Below are positions 50,312 through 63,000 of a stretch of 64,000 bases of DNA, in pieces (position 1 is the first letter of the stretch; each line of letters opens with the position of its first letter). The translations under genes were made by a program, and so were the position numbers. The DNA is from Christensenella intestinihominis. GTDB taxonomy: Bacteria > Bacillota > Clostridia > Christensenellales > Christensenellaceae. Under the pieces are notes generated by a model. It was not told the origin of the DNA. It was given only the letters and a program-made list of their open reading frames with translations, and searched no databases. Where the stretch lies: contig NZ_MAIQ01000003.1 of assembly GCF_001678845.1 (NCBI RefSeq), positions 234,533-298,532 on the forward strand, in the 5' to 3' direction.

Positions 50312-50905
50312 TTGGCTCAGACGAGAAGCGGAAGGCGGCCAAGCCTTGAGGCGATACATGCTGAAATCAAGCGGATTGAACAACGCCGGGAGCGGCAAAA
50401 AGAGGTGGGTGGAATCATCGGGCGCATCCTTTTTGTCGTCATGGCGGTTATGCTGCTCAACATTTACGTCCTGCGCATCGCAACCGTTTCCGGCGCGTCC
50501 ATGGAGCCGACCCTCCGGGGCGGGGACGTGGTACTGTGCTCCCCCCTTGGATATAAACCGGACTACGGCGATATCGTCGTTACGGAGCTGGACATCGGGG
50601 AGGGCGACCTGGCGAAGCGGGTAATCGCGCTCGCGGGAGACACGGTGGATATCGATCCCGGCACGGGCGCGGTAAGCGTCAACGGAAAAGTGATCGACGA
50701 GCCCTATATCGCGGAGCCCATACATGAAAAGCCCGACATGGAGTTTCCGGCGGTGGTGCCCCGCGGCAGGGTGTTTATCCTGGGGGATAACCGCAACAAT
50801 TCGGTAGACAGCCGCAAGGAAATCGTGGGGATGGTGCCGGAATCGACAATCCTCGGGAAAGTGGTTTTCCGGATATGGCCGCTGGGCGGCTTCGGGCCAA
50901 TATAA
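50312..50905 (+). CDS. Signal peptidase I
   Basis: The protein has 197 residues from TTG 50312. A single N-terminal membrane helix (about 31-53) precedes the catalytic SGASMEPT (Ser63) and [15 protein letters not shown] (Lys102), the Ser/Lys dyad of type I signal peptidases, with about the usual spacing of 39-40 residues. [18 protein letters not shown] is box E. It cleaves exported pre-proteins on the outer membrane face. Lying directly before the giant surface-protein gene, it looks dedicated to this operon. The start is poorly marked (GAAGGGA upstream). Confidence 0.9.
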   Translation: MAQTRSGRRPSLEAIHAEIKRIEQRRERQKEVGGIIGRILFVVMAVMLLNIYVLRIATVSGASMEPTLRGGDVVLCSPLGYKPDYGDIVVTELDIGEGDLAKRVIALAGDTVDIDPGTGAVSVNGKVIDEPYIAEPIHEKPDMEFPAVVPRGRVFILGDNRNNSVDSRKEIVGMVPESTILGKVVFRIWPLGGFGPI

Positions 50906-51015
50906 ATAGAGAGAGCAACAGGCGAAGGGGCCTGATGATTAATAGAAACGCAGGACGGGCAAAGCCCGCCATGAGAATGTTTGATAGATTTGCAGAGAAA
51001 CAAAGGAGAAAAGCG

Positions 51016-54000
51016 ATGAACGGGAACTGGCAATCAAAGAAAGAAGAGTATCTCCAGAAAAGCAATAAGATTTCCGCCAAGAAACGGGTGCGGAATATAA
51101 TTTTGCTTATTCTGGCTGTCGTTATTGCGGCCAGCAGCGTAATCACGGTATTCGCGCAGACGGATACCGGGATGTTCGGCGCGCCTGCTGCGCAGGAAAA
51201 CGGCGGTGAAGCTCCCACGCAGGACGGCGGAGAGGGCGAGGCGCAGCAAACGCCTTCGTCAGACGAAACGCCGCCCCCGGCAGAACCGGAGGCTTCCGCG
51301 TCCACGGACGCAGCGGAGGAAGCGGCGGAGGCCGGAGGGCTGTGGATTTACAACACCATCACAGGAGAAAACATCGCGGAGGATGAGGCGGCGGAATATG
51401 TGCTCAGCGTTGGCGGAGCGATATACGCAAACCAGCCGTACCGCCTGTTTGACGTGACGAAAAACCCTGCCGAAGAATTGGACATTGCCTACGCGACGGA
51501 CGCGGAAGGCAAGTTCATGCTGAAAACAGGCCAAACGGCGCTGTTTGAGGGAATTGAGCCGGGAACCGAATATATGGTGGAAGGAAGCGCGAAAGAGGGC
51601 TTCTCCTTTGTTGCCCCGGAAACGGGCGTGCCGGTCGAAAACACGGCGGCGCTGGCCATTGGAACGGAAGGCGGAGCCTCCGCAATCGGAACCATGACGG
51701 AAGCGGGCAGCGCGGCGCAGTTTGAGCTTGCGCAGGACCCGGCGGAAGAAACCGAGCCGGAACCAACCCCGAGTGAGGAACCGGGCGAAGAGCCGGAGCC
51801 AACCCCGAGCGAGGAACCAAGCGAAGAACCGAGCGAGGAACCGACGGCAAGTGAAGAGCCTGCGGCTCCGAGCGAGCAGCCGCAGGCAACGCCTACCCCT
51901 GCCCCGACGCAGGATGTGCCGCAAAATGACGCTGATTCGGACAACCTTGTCACGCCGTTTGCGGACGAGGAGACGGAGCCCTATAAATTTGAATTAAAGT
52001 GGATCGCGTACGACAGCCTGCCGGGCACCAAGTCGGACAGCGACCTTTCGCTTACCGGTTGGAACAGCCGGACGGCAAGGACAATCAAGGCCCAGGTGAC
52101 GTTTTCCAACAACGTGGATTACGCCATCGGCGAGGTACAGATACGCATCCCCGCGGCCCTGCTGAAATACCGCGACGGAAAGCCAATGAACGGCGCGGAC
52201 TGCAAATTTGTGGATATCGGCGTAAAGATGGCGCCGGAAATGGTCACCAAGTCCGATTTCTGGTATACCATCGACCCGGAAACGGGCGACATTATCCTCA
52301 CCAACTGCAAGCCCATCAAGGCGGGCGGCAACAACCTGATCCAGGTTGCCTGGGGCGTGGACGCCATGGGCGTTGAAGACGAAACCGATTTTGGCTTCGC
52401 GGCGGGCCTTACCACCAAGGGCGAAGAACAGCCGCCGAGCAACACCATCACGGGCAGCATCGATACGTCCGCGACGGTAACGTCCGCGACGAAGGAAGCG
52501 ATCAACGGCGGTAAGGTTGCGAACTGGACCACGGTCCAGAGCTATGCGCCGAACCTCAAGGGCGAGGAAAAACCGGCGGACTTTGACGACTACTGGTATC
52601 TGGTTTACCGGATGAGTTATAATACCAGCTTTACGCAGCCCTACAATATCAAGGTGACGGAGATTCCCGGAACGGGCGGCGAGCTCGTTGGCGGCTACAC
52701 CGAAAGGCTCGGCTCGGGGACGTCGGCAAGCGCGCTTGCGGGCCGGTGGGACCTCGATACGAACACCATCGACTTTTCGATCGACCAGACGCTGTACAGC
52801 AGTAGCAGCTCCTATTACGATAATATCGCTTACCCGGGCAGCAGCAGGTATTATATCTATTCCGTGGTGCGCTTCCCCAAGGACCAGTACGATACGGGAA
52901 CCAGCGCCGAAAATACGTTCCAGGTGGACCTCACCGGGGTAGATGACAACATCACGAGCACGCAGTCGAAGACCATCGCGACGCCCATCGTGGAATGGAC
53001 GCCGCCGCGGCCGACGGGCAGCCTGTATGCCAACTATAAATACCGTTCGGGCAACAACGGCCTCGTTCCCGTGCTGCAGACGGCGATGAAAAACGGCAAG
53101 GATTATTCGATGCCTTCGAGCAATGTCAGCCTCGGGGACGGGACATACCAGCCGTACAGCTTTTATATGTATACGTACGGCCGGAAGTACCTGAACGAAA
53201 CCAATATCCCCACGCCGGAAAACAGCCAGATGAACTTAATTGTCGAGGACGGGCGGTTCCTTGCGGACAATATTGAGCTCGGGCCGGAGGATTACTATAT
53301 TTCGAACTGGGTTATTACCCTCGATGATAAGCTGTGGATCATCGACCCATCAATCGAGATGTCGGATTATTCCAATTTTAGTTCCCCCACGGGCAAGCCG
53401 GTGAAGCTTTACGTGCAGACGGCGGCGGCCCCCAATGCATGGCAGGCTGCGGGCGAAATCCCGTACGAGGATACGGTTAAGAAAGCCGCCGATTACAACG
53501 GGCACGAACGGTACGTTCCCGTAGGCGGAGTCGACGCGATGTCTTATGTACCGGCTTCCCTGAAAGCGGAAGGCATCTATAAGGTGAGGGCCGAGCACCT
53601 GTCGGATTCGTCCAACGGATGGTCGTCGCAGATGTATATGTATATCAACCCGACGATCCGGCACGATTCGCCTGTCTTTAAGGCGCGGATCGAGAGTTCC
53701 ATTGAAACCGGAAACCGGATCGCGTTCCAGAACTATGAAACGGGCCGGATCGAGCTGAACGGTTCGCAGGTGTATACAAACGAATATTACCAATATAAAG
53801 AGTTTGTGCCTATGTACACGGTGAATGGCTTCAGCAAATCCGTGGCGTTGACGGACGACAGGACAAACAGCCAGGTCAAGGCGGCGGTAACGCTTACCGG
53901 CACGCAGTCGCTGCTGTACAATTATAGGGAAAGCAATTCCTACCGGAGCAACGTGACCTTCCAGATGCTCAAGGATGCAGGCGATAACGTAACGCTCGAC

Positions 54001-57000
54001 GAGATGGGATGGACGCAGAAGGACTGGGTGTTTTACGACCTGCTGCCGGAGGGCTACGCGTTCGACCCGAACGTGCCCATCCGGGCGTACAGCAACTATA
54101 ACAACACCGATAACCGGACCTACTTCCTGGCCAACCAGGACGTGACGGTCACCTCGTACGACGTCATCGAGGATTACCGGGGCAGTGGGCGCACGATGGT
54201 TAAGGTGAACGTACATACGGAATTCAACCCGACCCCGACCAGCTACGGCGAGCCGTACTTAAGCGACTCCATATACGCCAGTATCTATGTGAGCATGGGG
54301 GCCTATTTCCGCTACACGGATTACAAGACGGCAAACGGGAAGGAAAACGACGCGGCGTGGCAGCCGCTCGAAGGAGAATTCCTCGGCATAGGCAACCAGT
54401 ACTCCAGCAATGAATATGTGCGCCCGGACAGCGGCGCGAACGCGCCTTCCGGCGTGGGCAAGGACGACGAGGGAAAATCGTATTTCTACGACCTGAACGA
54501 AGACGGCGACGCGGATTCCATGAATACGCAGTATAACTCCGCCTCGAGGACGATCGACATCACGGTGGCGACGGCGACGGGCATCGACAAGGCGGTCAAG
54601 GAGGATGCGGACAAGTTTGCGTCCTATGACGAGGAAGCGCGCGTCGCGACGAGCGAAACATACAGCTACCGCCTGCAGGTGCAGAACACGGACGGCGGCA
54701 CGATGAAGAACGTCGTGATTTACGACCGGCTGGAGCGCGCGGCCATCGATCGCGCGGGCATGGAAGATTTTACGTTCGACAGCACCTATTGGCAGGGTAT
54801 CCTGCAGGATGTGGACACCATCCAGGCGCGGCGCAAGGGCATCGAACCGGTGGTGTATTATTCCACCAACCCGACGGCGGCATACGACCTCACGGACGCG
54901 GCGTCCGGCTGGACAACGACGAAGCCGGCGGATATGAGCACGGTCAAAGCGGTCGCGGTGGACCTTTCCAAGAAAACGGACGGCACGGATTATGTGTTCG
55001 CGCCGCTCGAGGGCACCTATGTAATGCTGAAAATGAAGGCGCCGGCCCTTCTTACCGAGCCGACGATCCACGCCTACAACAACCCGGCGTGGGTAAACGA
55101 GTTTACGGCGGCGACGGGCGAAACCAAAACAGAGACCACGCTCGGAAACAGCGTTATCGTGGAACTGTTCGAGCCGGCGGAGCTGCGCGTCACCAAGCAG
55201 GCGACGGGCGTAGACCTCGACGCGATCGATTTCAGCTATACGCTTTTGCAGGACGGTGAGCCCTACGGCCCGGCGGAATATACATTATATGATATCAGCG
55301 ACCCGGCGAACCCGACGGAAATTCCGGGCACATGGGCGACGGACGCAAACGGGAAATTCACGCTGAAGTCAGGCCAGATGGCGGTGTTCTCCCGCATGGA
55401 AAACAAGCTGACCTACACCGTGACGGAAGCGGAGATGACGGGCAACACCATAGTATCGCCGGAAGGCGGCGTGGCGACGGGAACGCTCGACAAGAATAAC
55501 CCGCAGACGGCGGCGTTTGTCAACGATTATAAAGGCAACCTCGCGAGGCTGAGGCTTACCAAGACGGTAAACACCGTTTCGGGCAGCGTGGCCGCGCCGG
55601 CGGACGACGAGTTTGAGTTTACCATCAAGATGGGCAAAACGGCGACCACGCTTGCGCCGTACGCAAACCAGGAATACAAGCTGTATTTGTCGAACGGCAC
55701 GGAAATCACGGAAGGCGGCCCGTTCAAGACGGACGGCGAAGGCAAGTTTACGATCAAGGGGGGCCAGTATATCGAGTTCCCGCAGGTGGTCAAGGGCTGG
55801 CGGTATGAGATTACCGAAACGCCGAAGGACGATTATACGGTAACCAGCCCGAGCTCGGGCGTATACAGCGGCGCGATCACAACCAGCAGCGCCCTCCTGC
55901 CCCTTACGTCCGTCGGATTTACCAACCGCTATGCGGCATACCGTCCGCTGAACATTGAAAAAACGGTGACGGCGGCGCAGGGCTTTACCGCGCCGGAAGA
56001 CGCAGAATTCAGGTTCAGGGTTTTGGTACGCGGCAGTTATTATGCAAATAAGCCGTACAGGCTTTACGATATTTCCAACCCGGCCAGCCCGGTGGAACTG
56101 ATCGGCAGCTATGAGACGGACGCAAACGGGTACCTGACGCTGAAAGATAAACAGCGCGCGGTATTTGAAGACCTCATCGCGGGCTATACCTACACGGTGA
56201 CCGAGGATGCGAAGGAAAACTTTATTACCACGAAGACGGGCGATACGGGCGCCATTTCCAACGGCGCAAACGGATCGACGGCGGCGTTTACGAACCGTTT
56301 CGAGCCGAGGAACAAGCTGACGGTGGAAAAGAAGGTCGAATCCGTATCCGGGCTGACGGCTCCCACGGGCGACACCTTTGAATTTACGGTCAAGCTGGGC
56401 GGGCAGCCGCTTGCGGATACTCCGTATATCCTTTACGGAACGGACGGAAACCCGGTCAGCGGAAACTACAAGACGGACGCAAACGGCAAACTGACGCTTG
56501 CGGCGGGCCAGAAAGCGGAGTTTTCGGTGCTGCGCGGCGCCGCCTATACGGTGGAGGAAACGAAAAAAGCGGATTACACCACCACGAAGACGGGCGACAC
56601 GGGTAACATCGCGGACGACGACAGCTCGAAGGCGGTCTTTACGAACAAATACGACCCGAAGCGCAACATCGGCCTCACAAAGCTGGTAACCGCTTCCGCG
56701 TCGCTGCCCGCGCCGCTGGACGATGAATTTACGTTCACGGTAAGGGTGAACGCGCAGACGTATATACTGAAAACCTATAAGCTGTATTATGCGGAAAACG
56801 CGGCGGACGGCCCGGGTGCGGCAACCTGGATCGAAGTGCCGGGCACACACATGACGAACGAGCGCGGCGAGTTGAAACTCAAGGCAAACCAGCGCGCGGT
56901 ATTCGAGGACATTCCGGTGGGCAGCACGTATGAATTTGTGGAATCCGCAAAGGACGGCTATACGTCGCAGTATCTAACGGGCAACGGGCTGAGCCCGGCG

Positions 57001-60000
57001 AGCGGGACGGTCAGCCTCAGCAACATCGAGGTGTATGCGAACAACACGTACGAGCCCAGGCAGGGCCTTACGGTAAAGAAAGTCGTATCGGGCACGGATG
57101 CGCCGGCGGGCGATGCGTTCTCCTTCACGGTGAAGGTAGGCGGGCAGGCTTATGCAGGCCAGGAATATAAGCTCTATGGCGCGGACGGCGTGGAAATCAC
57201 GGCGGGCGGCCCGTTCAAGACGGACGGCGAAGGCAAGTTCACGCTTACGGCCGGACAGTCTGCGGTATTCGGCGGTATCCTGCTGAATTCGACCTACGAA
57301 GTCAGCGAGGATACGAAGGCGGATTACACGCAGGACAAAGCGAGCGCGAGCGGGACTATTTCATCCACGGGAAGCACGGTGCAGTTTGCGAACAATTATG
57401 AACCGAAACGCACGCTGACCGTACAAAAGACGGTTACGGCAAGCGCGGGACTTCCCGCCCCCACGGACGCGGAGTTTGAGTTTACGGTCAAAATCGGGGA
57501 CGTTCCCTATGCAAACAAGGATTACACGCTGGTTGAAACAAACGGAAACGTGGCCAACGGGAGCCACCAGACGGACGCAAACGGCAAGCTGACCTTAAAA
57601 GCGGGCGAGAAAGCGGTCTTTGACGGAATTTCCGCGGGGCTGAAATACGAAGTGACGGAAACGCCGAACCCGGATTACCAGACCACGTCGGCAGGAACGG
57701 AAGGCCATATCGCTGTGGACGGCAGCTCGACGGCGGCGTTTACGAACCACTATGCGCCGGAGCGCGACCTTGAAATCAGCAAGACGGTCACGGCCAGCCA
57801 GGGCTTCATTGCCCCGGACGGAGATACGTTCACGTTTACGGTCAAGATCGACGGCGTGCTGTATAAGTATAAACCATATAAGCTGTACGACATCGCAGAC
57901 CCGGCGAATCCGGTCCCGATACCCGGCGACCGCATGACGGACAAGGACGGCAAGCTGACGCTGGAAGCGGGCCAGAAGGCGGTCTTTGAGAAAATCGCCG
58001 TAAACAGCGTATATGAAGTGACGGAAGACCCGAAGGACAATTACACGTCCTCGGCGTCATCGATATCAGGGCCGGTCACCATAGACGGCGGCGAGGCTTC
58101 GTTTACCAACAATTACGAGCCGAAGCAGGGCCTTACGGTCAAAAAGACGGTAACAGGAAACAATGCGCCGCAGAGCGACGAATTCACGTTCACCGTGAAG
58201 GTAGGCGGCGAGGCTTACGCAAATAAGTCCTATAGGCTGTATGAAAACGGCGTGGAGCAGATCGGCGTATACCAGACGGACGCGGACGGCAAGCTGACGC
58301 TCAAAAACGGCCAGGAAGCGGTATTCAGTAAGGATATCACCGTAAATACGCCGTACGAAGTGACGGAGGATGCAAAGGAAGACTACGAAACGACGAGCAC
58401 GGGCGCGGCGGGAAACATCGCGGCGGCAGGCTCGACGGCGTCCTTTGTAAACAACTATGCCCCGCTTCGCGGACTGATGATCGCAAAAGAAGTGACGGGC
58501 ACGGACGTTCCGGCAGACGCGACGTTTGAATTCACGGTCAACGTAGGCGGCAGCGCGTATGCGAATAAGGAATACAAGCTTTATGACGCGAGCAATAACG
58601 AAATTTTGGACAACGCTCCCTATTGGACGGACGGAAGCGGCAAGCTGACCCTGCAGGCGGGCCAGAAGGCAATCTTTAACGGAATCCTTGCGGGGACGCC
58701 CTACGAAGTGGTAGAAACGCCGAATGCGGATTATGTGACAAGCGCGACAGACGCAACAGGCCAGCTTGCCACAAACGGCAGCGCGGCAATGTTCACAAAC
58801 AGCTACGAGCCCAAACGCAGCCTGCAGATCACCAAAATGGTGACGGCCGCGCAGGGGCTGACCGCACCTGACGGCGACGAATTTACGTTTACGCTCAGGA
58901 TCGGCGGCGCGGAATACCAGTATAAACCATACAAGCTGTACGATGTTTCCGGCTCGCTGGGCCCGGTGGAAATCCCGAACGCCAGCGGTTATATGACGGA
59001 CGGCAAGGGACAGTTCAAGCTCAAAGCCAGCCAGATGGCGGTATTTGCGGATATCCCGGTCGGCACGACATACAATGTTGTGGAAAGCGGCAGGAATGGT
59101 TATGTAGCGGACGACCCGACGCACGAAGGAGCAATCGCAGACGGAGAAAACAGCATCGTAGTAACGAACAACTACGAACCGAAGCAGGGCCTGACCGTTG
59201 CCAAAACGGTGACGGGCGAAAGCGCTCCCGCGGGCGACGTATTCACGTTTACCGTGAAGGTCGGCGGTGCGCCGTATGCAAGCCAGCCGTATACGCTCAT
59301 TGGCGCGGACGGCAATGAAATCACGGCGGGCGGCCCGTTCTCAACGGACGCGGACGGCAAGCTGACGCTGCAGGCGGACCAGAAGGCAGTGTTTGAAGGC
59401 ATCCTGCAGGGCACGGCTTATGAAGTCATCGAGGAAGCGAAGGAAGATTATACGGCGGATAAAACGAGCGAAGGCGGAAGGATTTCCTCTGAAGGCAACC
59501 TTGCGCAGTTCAACAATAACTATGCGCCCCTGCGCGACCTTACCATTACCAAAACGGTAACGGGCGAGGGCGTTCCGGCGGACGCGACGTTTGAATTCAC
59601 GGTCAAGGTGGCCGGGCAGGCGTATGCGGCAAAGACCTATCGGCTCTATGGCGCGGACGGCAATGAAATCACGACGGGCGGCCCGTTCGCGACGACGGCG
59701 GAAGGCAAGCTGAACCTTAAGGCGGGGCAGAAAGCAGTGTTTGAGAACCTTTCCGCAAGCTGGCAGTATGAAGTGACGGAGACGGCGAACGCGGATTATG
59801 TAACAAGCGCGACCGGAGCGACGGGCACGGTTTCAACAGACGGCTCGGAAGCGGCGTTCACGAACAGCTACGAGCCCAAACGGAACCTCGAAGTGAGCAA
59901 AAAAGTGACGGCTTCCGCGGGCTTCACGGCCCCGGACGGCGACAAGTTCACGTTTACGGTCAAGGTGAACGGCACGCCGTATGTGTTCAGGCAGTACCGC

Positions 60001-63000
60001 CTGTATTATGCACCGGAAGGCATGCCCGAGACGGAGATTTTGGCAGGCCCGTATACGACGGACAAGAACGGCCAGCTGACGCTGGAAGCAGACCAGAAAG
60101 CGGTATTTGTCGACGGCATCGCGGTCAATACGCCTTATGAGGTTACCGAGAGCGTGGCGAACGGCTACGTTGCGGACGGCCTGGTGAAGGACGGGAACAT
60201 TGTGGACGGCGCGAACAGCGTGGTATTCACAAATAATTATGAACCCAAGCAGGGCCTGACCGTACAAAAGACGGTTGTGGGCGAAAACGCCCCGGCGGGC
60301 GACACGTTCACGTTTGTTGTCAAGGTCGGCGGCGTACCGTACGCAGAGCAGGAATATAAGCTTTACAGCGCGGACGGCACGGAAATCACAGCGGGCGGCC
60401 CGTTCAAGACGGATACGGACGGCAAGCTGAGCCTCACGGCAGGCCAGTACGCGACCTTTGGCAGCATCCTCCAGGGGACTGCATGGGAAGTAACGGAAGA
60501 AACAAAGACGGACTACAGGACGGATAACGCAACGCAGAGCGGCGCAATCGCTGCGGACGGCTCTATGGCGGCATTCACGAATACCTATGAGCCGAAGCGC
60601 GGCCTTACCATTACCAAAACGGTGACGGGCGACGCCCCGGCAGGCGCGGCGTTCGAATTCACGGTGAACGTGGCGGGCGCTCCGTATGCGGACAAAGAAT
60701 ATAAGCTCTATGGTTCGGACGGAAACGAGATCACGGCAGGCGGGCCGTTCAAGACGGACGCAAGCGGCAAGCTGAGCCTTACGGCAGGCCAGAAAGCGCT
60801 GTTTGAAGGCATCACGGCGGGCACATCCTATGAAGTGGTGGAGACGCCGAATGCGGATTATGTGACAAGCGCGACGGGCGACAAGAGTACGATTGCGGCG
60901 GACGGCAGTTCGACGGCGGCGTTTAGCAATGCTTATACGCCGAAACGCAGCCTCGAGATCAGCAAAACGGTAACGGCTTCCCCGGGCTTCACGGCCCCGG
61001 CGGGCGACGTGTTCGAGTTCACGGTTACCGTGGAGGGTGCCGTATACCGCTATCGGGAATATAAACTGTACGACATCAGCGACCCGGCGGCCCCGATTGA
61101 AATCCTGGGCAACACCTACCAGACGGATATAGGCGGCAGGCTGGCGCTTGAGGCAAACCAGAAAGCAGTGTTCATCGACGGCATCGCGGTGGGCGCATCC
61201 TATAAGGTGGAAGAGACCGCCAAAGGCGGCAGCTATGTCCAGACCTCGCCTTCCGGCGCGGCCACGGGCAGCATTGTGGACGGCGAAAACGTTGTGGCGT
61301 TCACGAACAACTACGAGCCGAAGCAGGGCCTGACGGTCAAAAAGACGGTAACGGGGGCAAACGCCCCGGCGGGCGACACGTTCGAGTTCACGGTGAACGT
61401 GGCGGGCGCTCCGTACGCAGGCCAGGAATACAAGCTGTATCGTTCGGACGATACGGAAATCACAGCGGGCGGGCCGTTCAAGACGGACGCAAGCGGCAAG
61501 CTGACGCTTACGGCAGGCCAGTACGCGGTATTCGGCGGCATCCTGCAGGGAACGGCGTACGAGGTTGTGGAAACGCCGAAGGCGGACTATGTACAGGCGG
61601 CGACGGGCGATACCGGAACGGTATCCGAAGCGGGCTCGACGGCAAGCTTTACAAACAGCTATGAGCCGCTGCGGACCCTCGCGGTTGAAAAGCAGGTGAC
61701 GGGCGACGCCCCGGCAGGCGCGGCGTTCGAGTTCACGGTCAGCGTAGGCGGCAGCGCGTATGCGGACAAGGAATACAGGCTCTACGGCTCCGACGGGATC
61801 GAGATCACGGCGGGCGGGCCGTTCAAGACGGACACAAGCGGCAAGCTGAGCCTTACGGCAGGCCAGAAGGCAGTGTTTGAAGGCATTGTGGCGGGCACGG
61901 CGTACGAAGTGAAGGAGACCGCGAACGCGGACTACGAAACGACGAGTACGGGCGATACGGGCAGCGTTGCGGAAGACAACAGCAGCGCGGCGGTGTTCAC
62001 GAACAACTATGCGCCGAAGCGCAACCTGGAAGTGAGCAAAACGGTAACGGCTTCCCCGGGCTTCACGGCCCCGGACGGCGACACGTTCACCTTCACGGTA
62101 AGGATTGACGGTGCGTTATACCGCTATGCGAAGTATACGCTGTACGACATCAGCGACCCGGCGGCGCCGGTTGTAATTCCGGGCGACAACTATATGACGA
62201 ACGGAAGCGGCAGGCTGACGCTCACCGCAAACCAGAAAGCGGTGTTTGAAGGCATCGCGGTTGGCCGGAATTTCGATGTTTCGGAAAACGCGAAAGATGG
62301 TTACGTCCAGACGCAGCCACAAGGCGGCTTATCCGCAAACGGCGAGATCACCACGGACGGCGGCAGCGCGGAATTCGTGAATAATTACGAACCGAAGCAG
62401 GGCCTCCTGGTACAGAAAACGGTATCGGGCGACGGCGCCCCGGCGGGCGATACGTTCGAGTTCACGGTGAACGTGGCGGGCGCTCCGTACGCGGACGAAG
62501 AATACAGGCTCTATGGCGCGGACGGCAATGAGATCACGGCGGGCGGACCGTTCTATACGGACGCAAGCGGCAAGCTGACGCTCAAAGCGGGACAAGCCGC
62601 ACTGTTCGAGGAAATTCCTGTCGGCACGGCATACGAGGTAACAGAGACGGCGAAGGACGATTATGTCCAGACCCAGCCGGAAAACGGCGGCCCGGCAACG
62701 GGGAACCTTGCTCCTTCCGGCAGCACGGCGGGCTTTACAAACAACTATGAACCGCAGCGCACCCTGACGCTTGAAAAACAGGTGACGGGTGAAAACGTCC
62801 CGGGAGACGCGACGTTCCGCTTTACGGTAAGGGTAGGCGGCAGCGCGTATGCAAATAAGGAGTACAAACTCTATGGCGCGGACGGCGTGGAAATCACGGT
62901 GGGCGCTCCCTATAAAACGGGGCCGCTCGGCAGGCTGAACCTTAAGGCGGGCGAAAAAGCGGTCTTTGAAGGAATTACGGCAGGCCTTGGCTATGAAATA

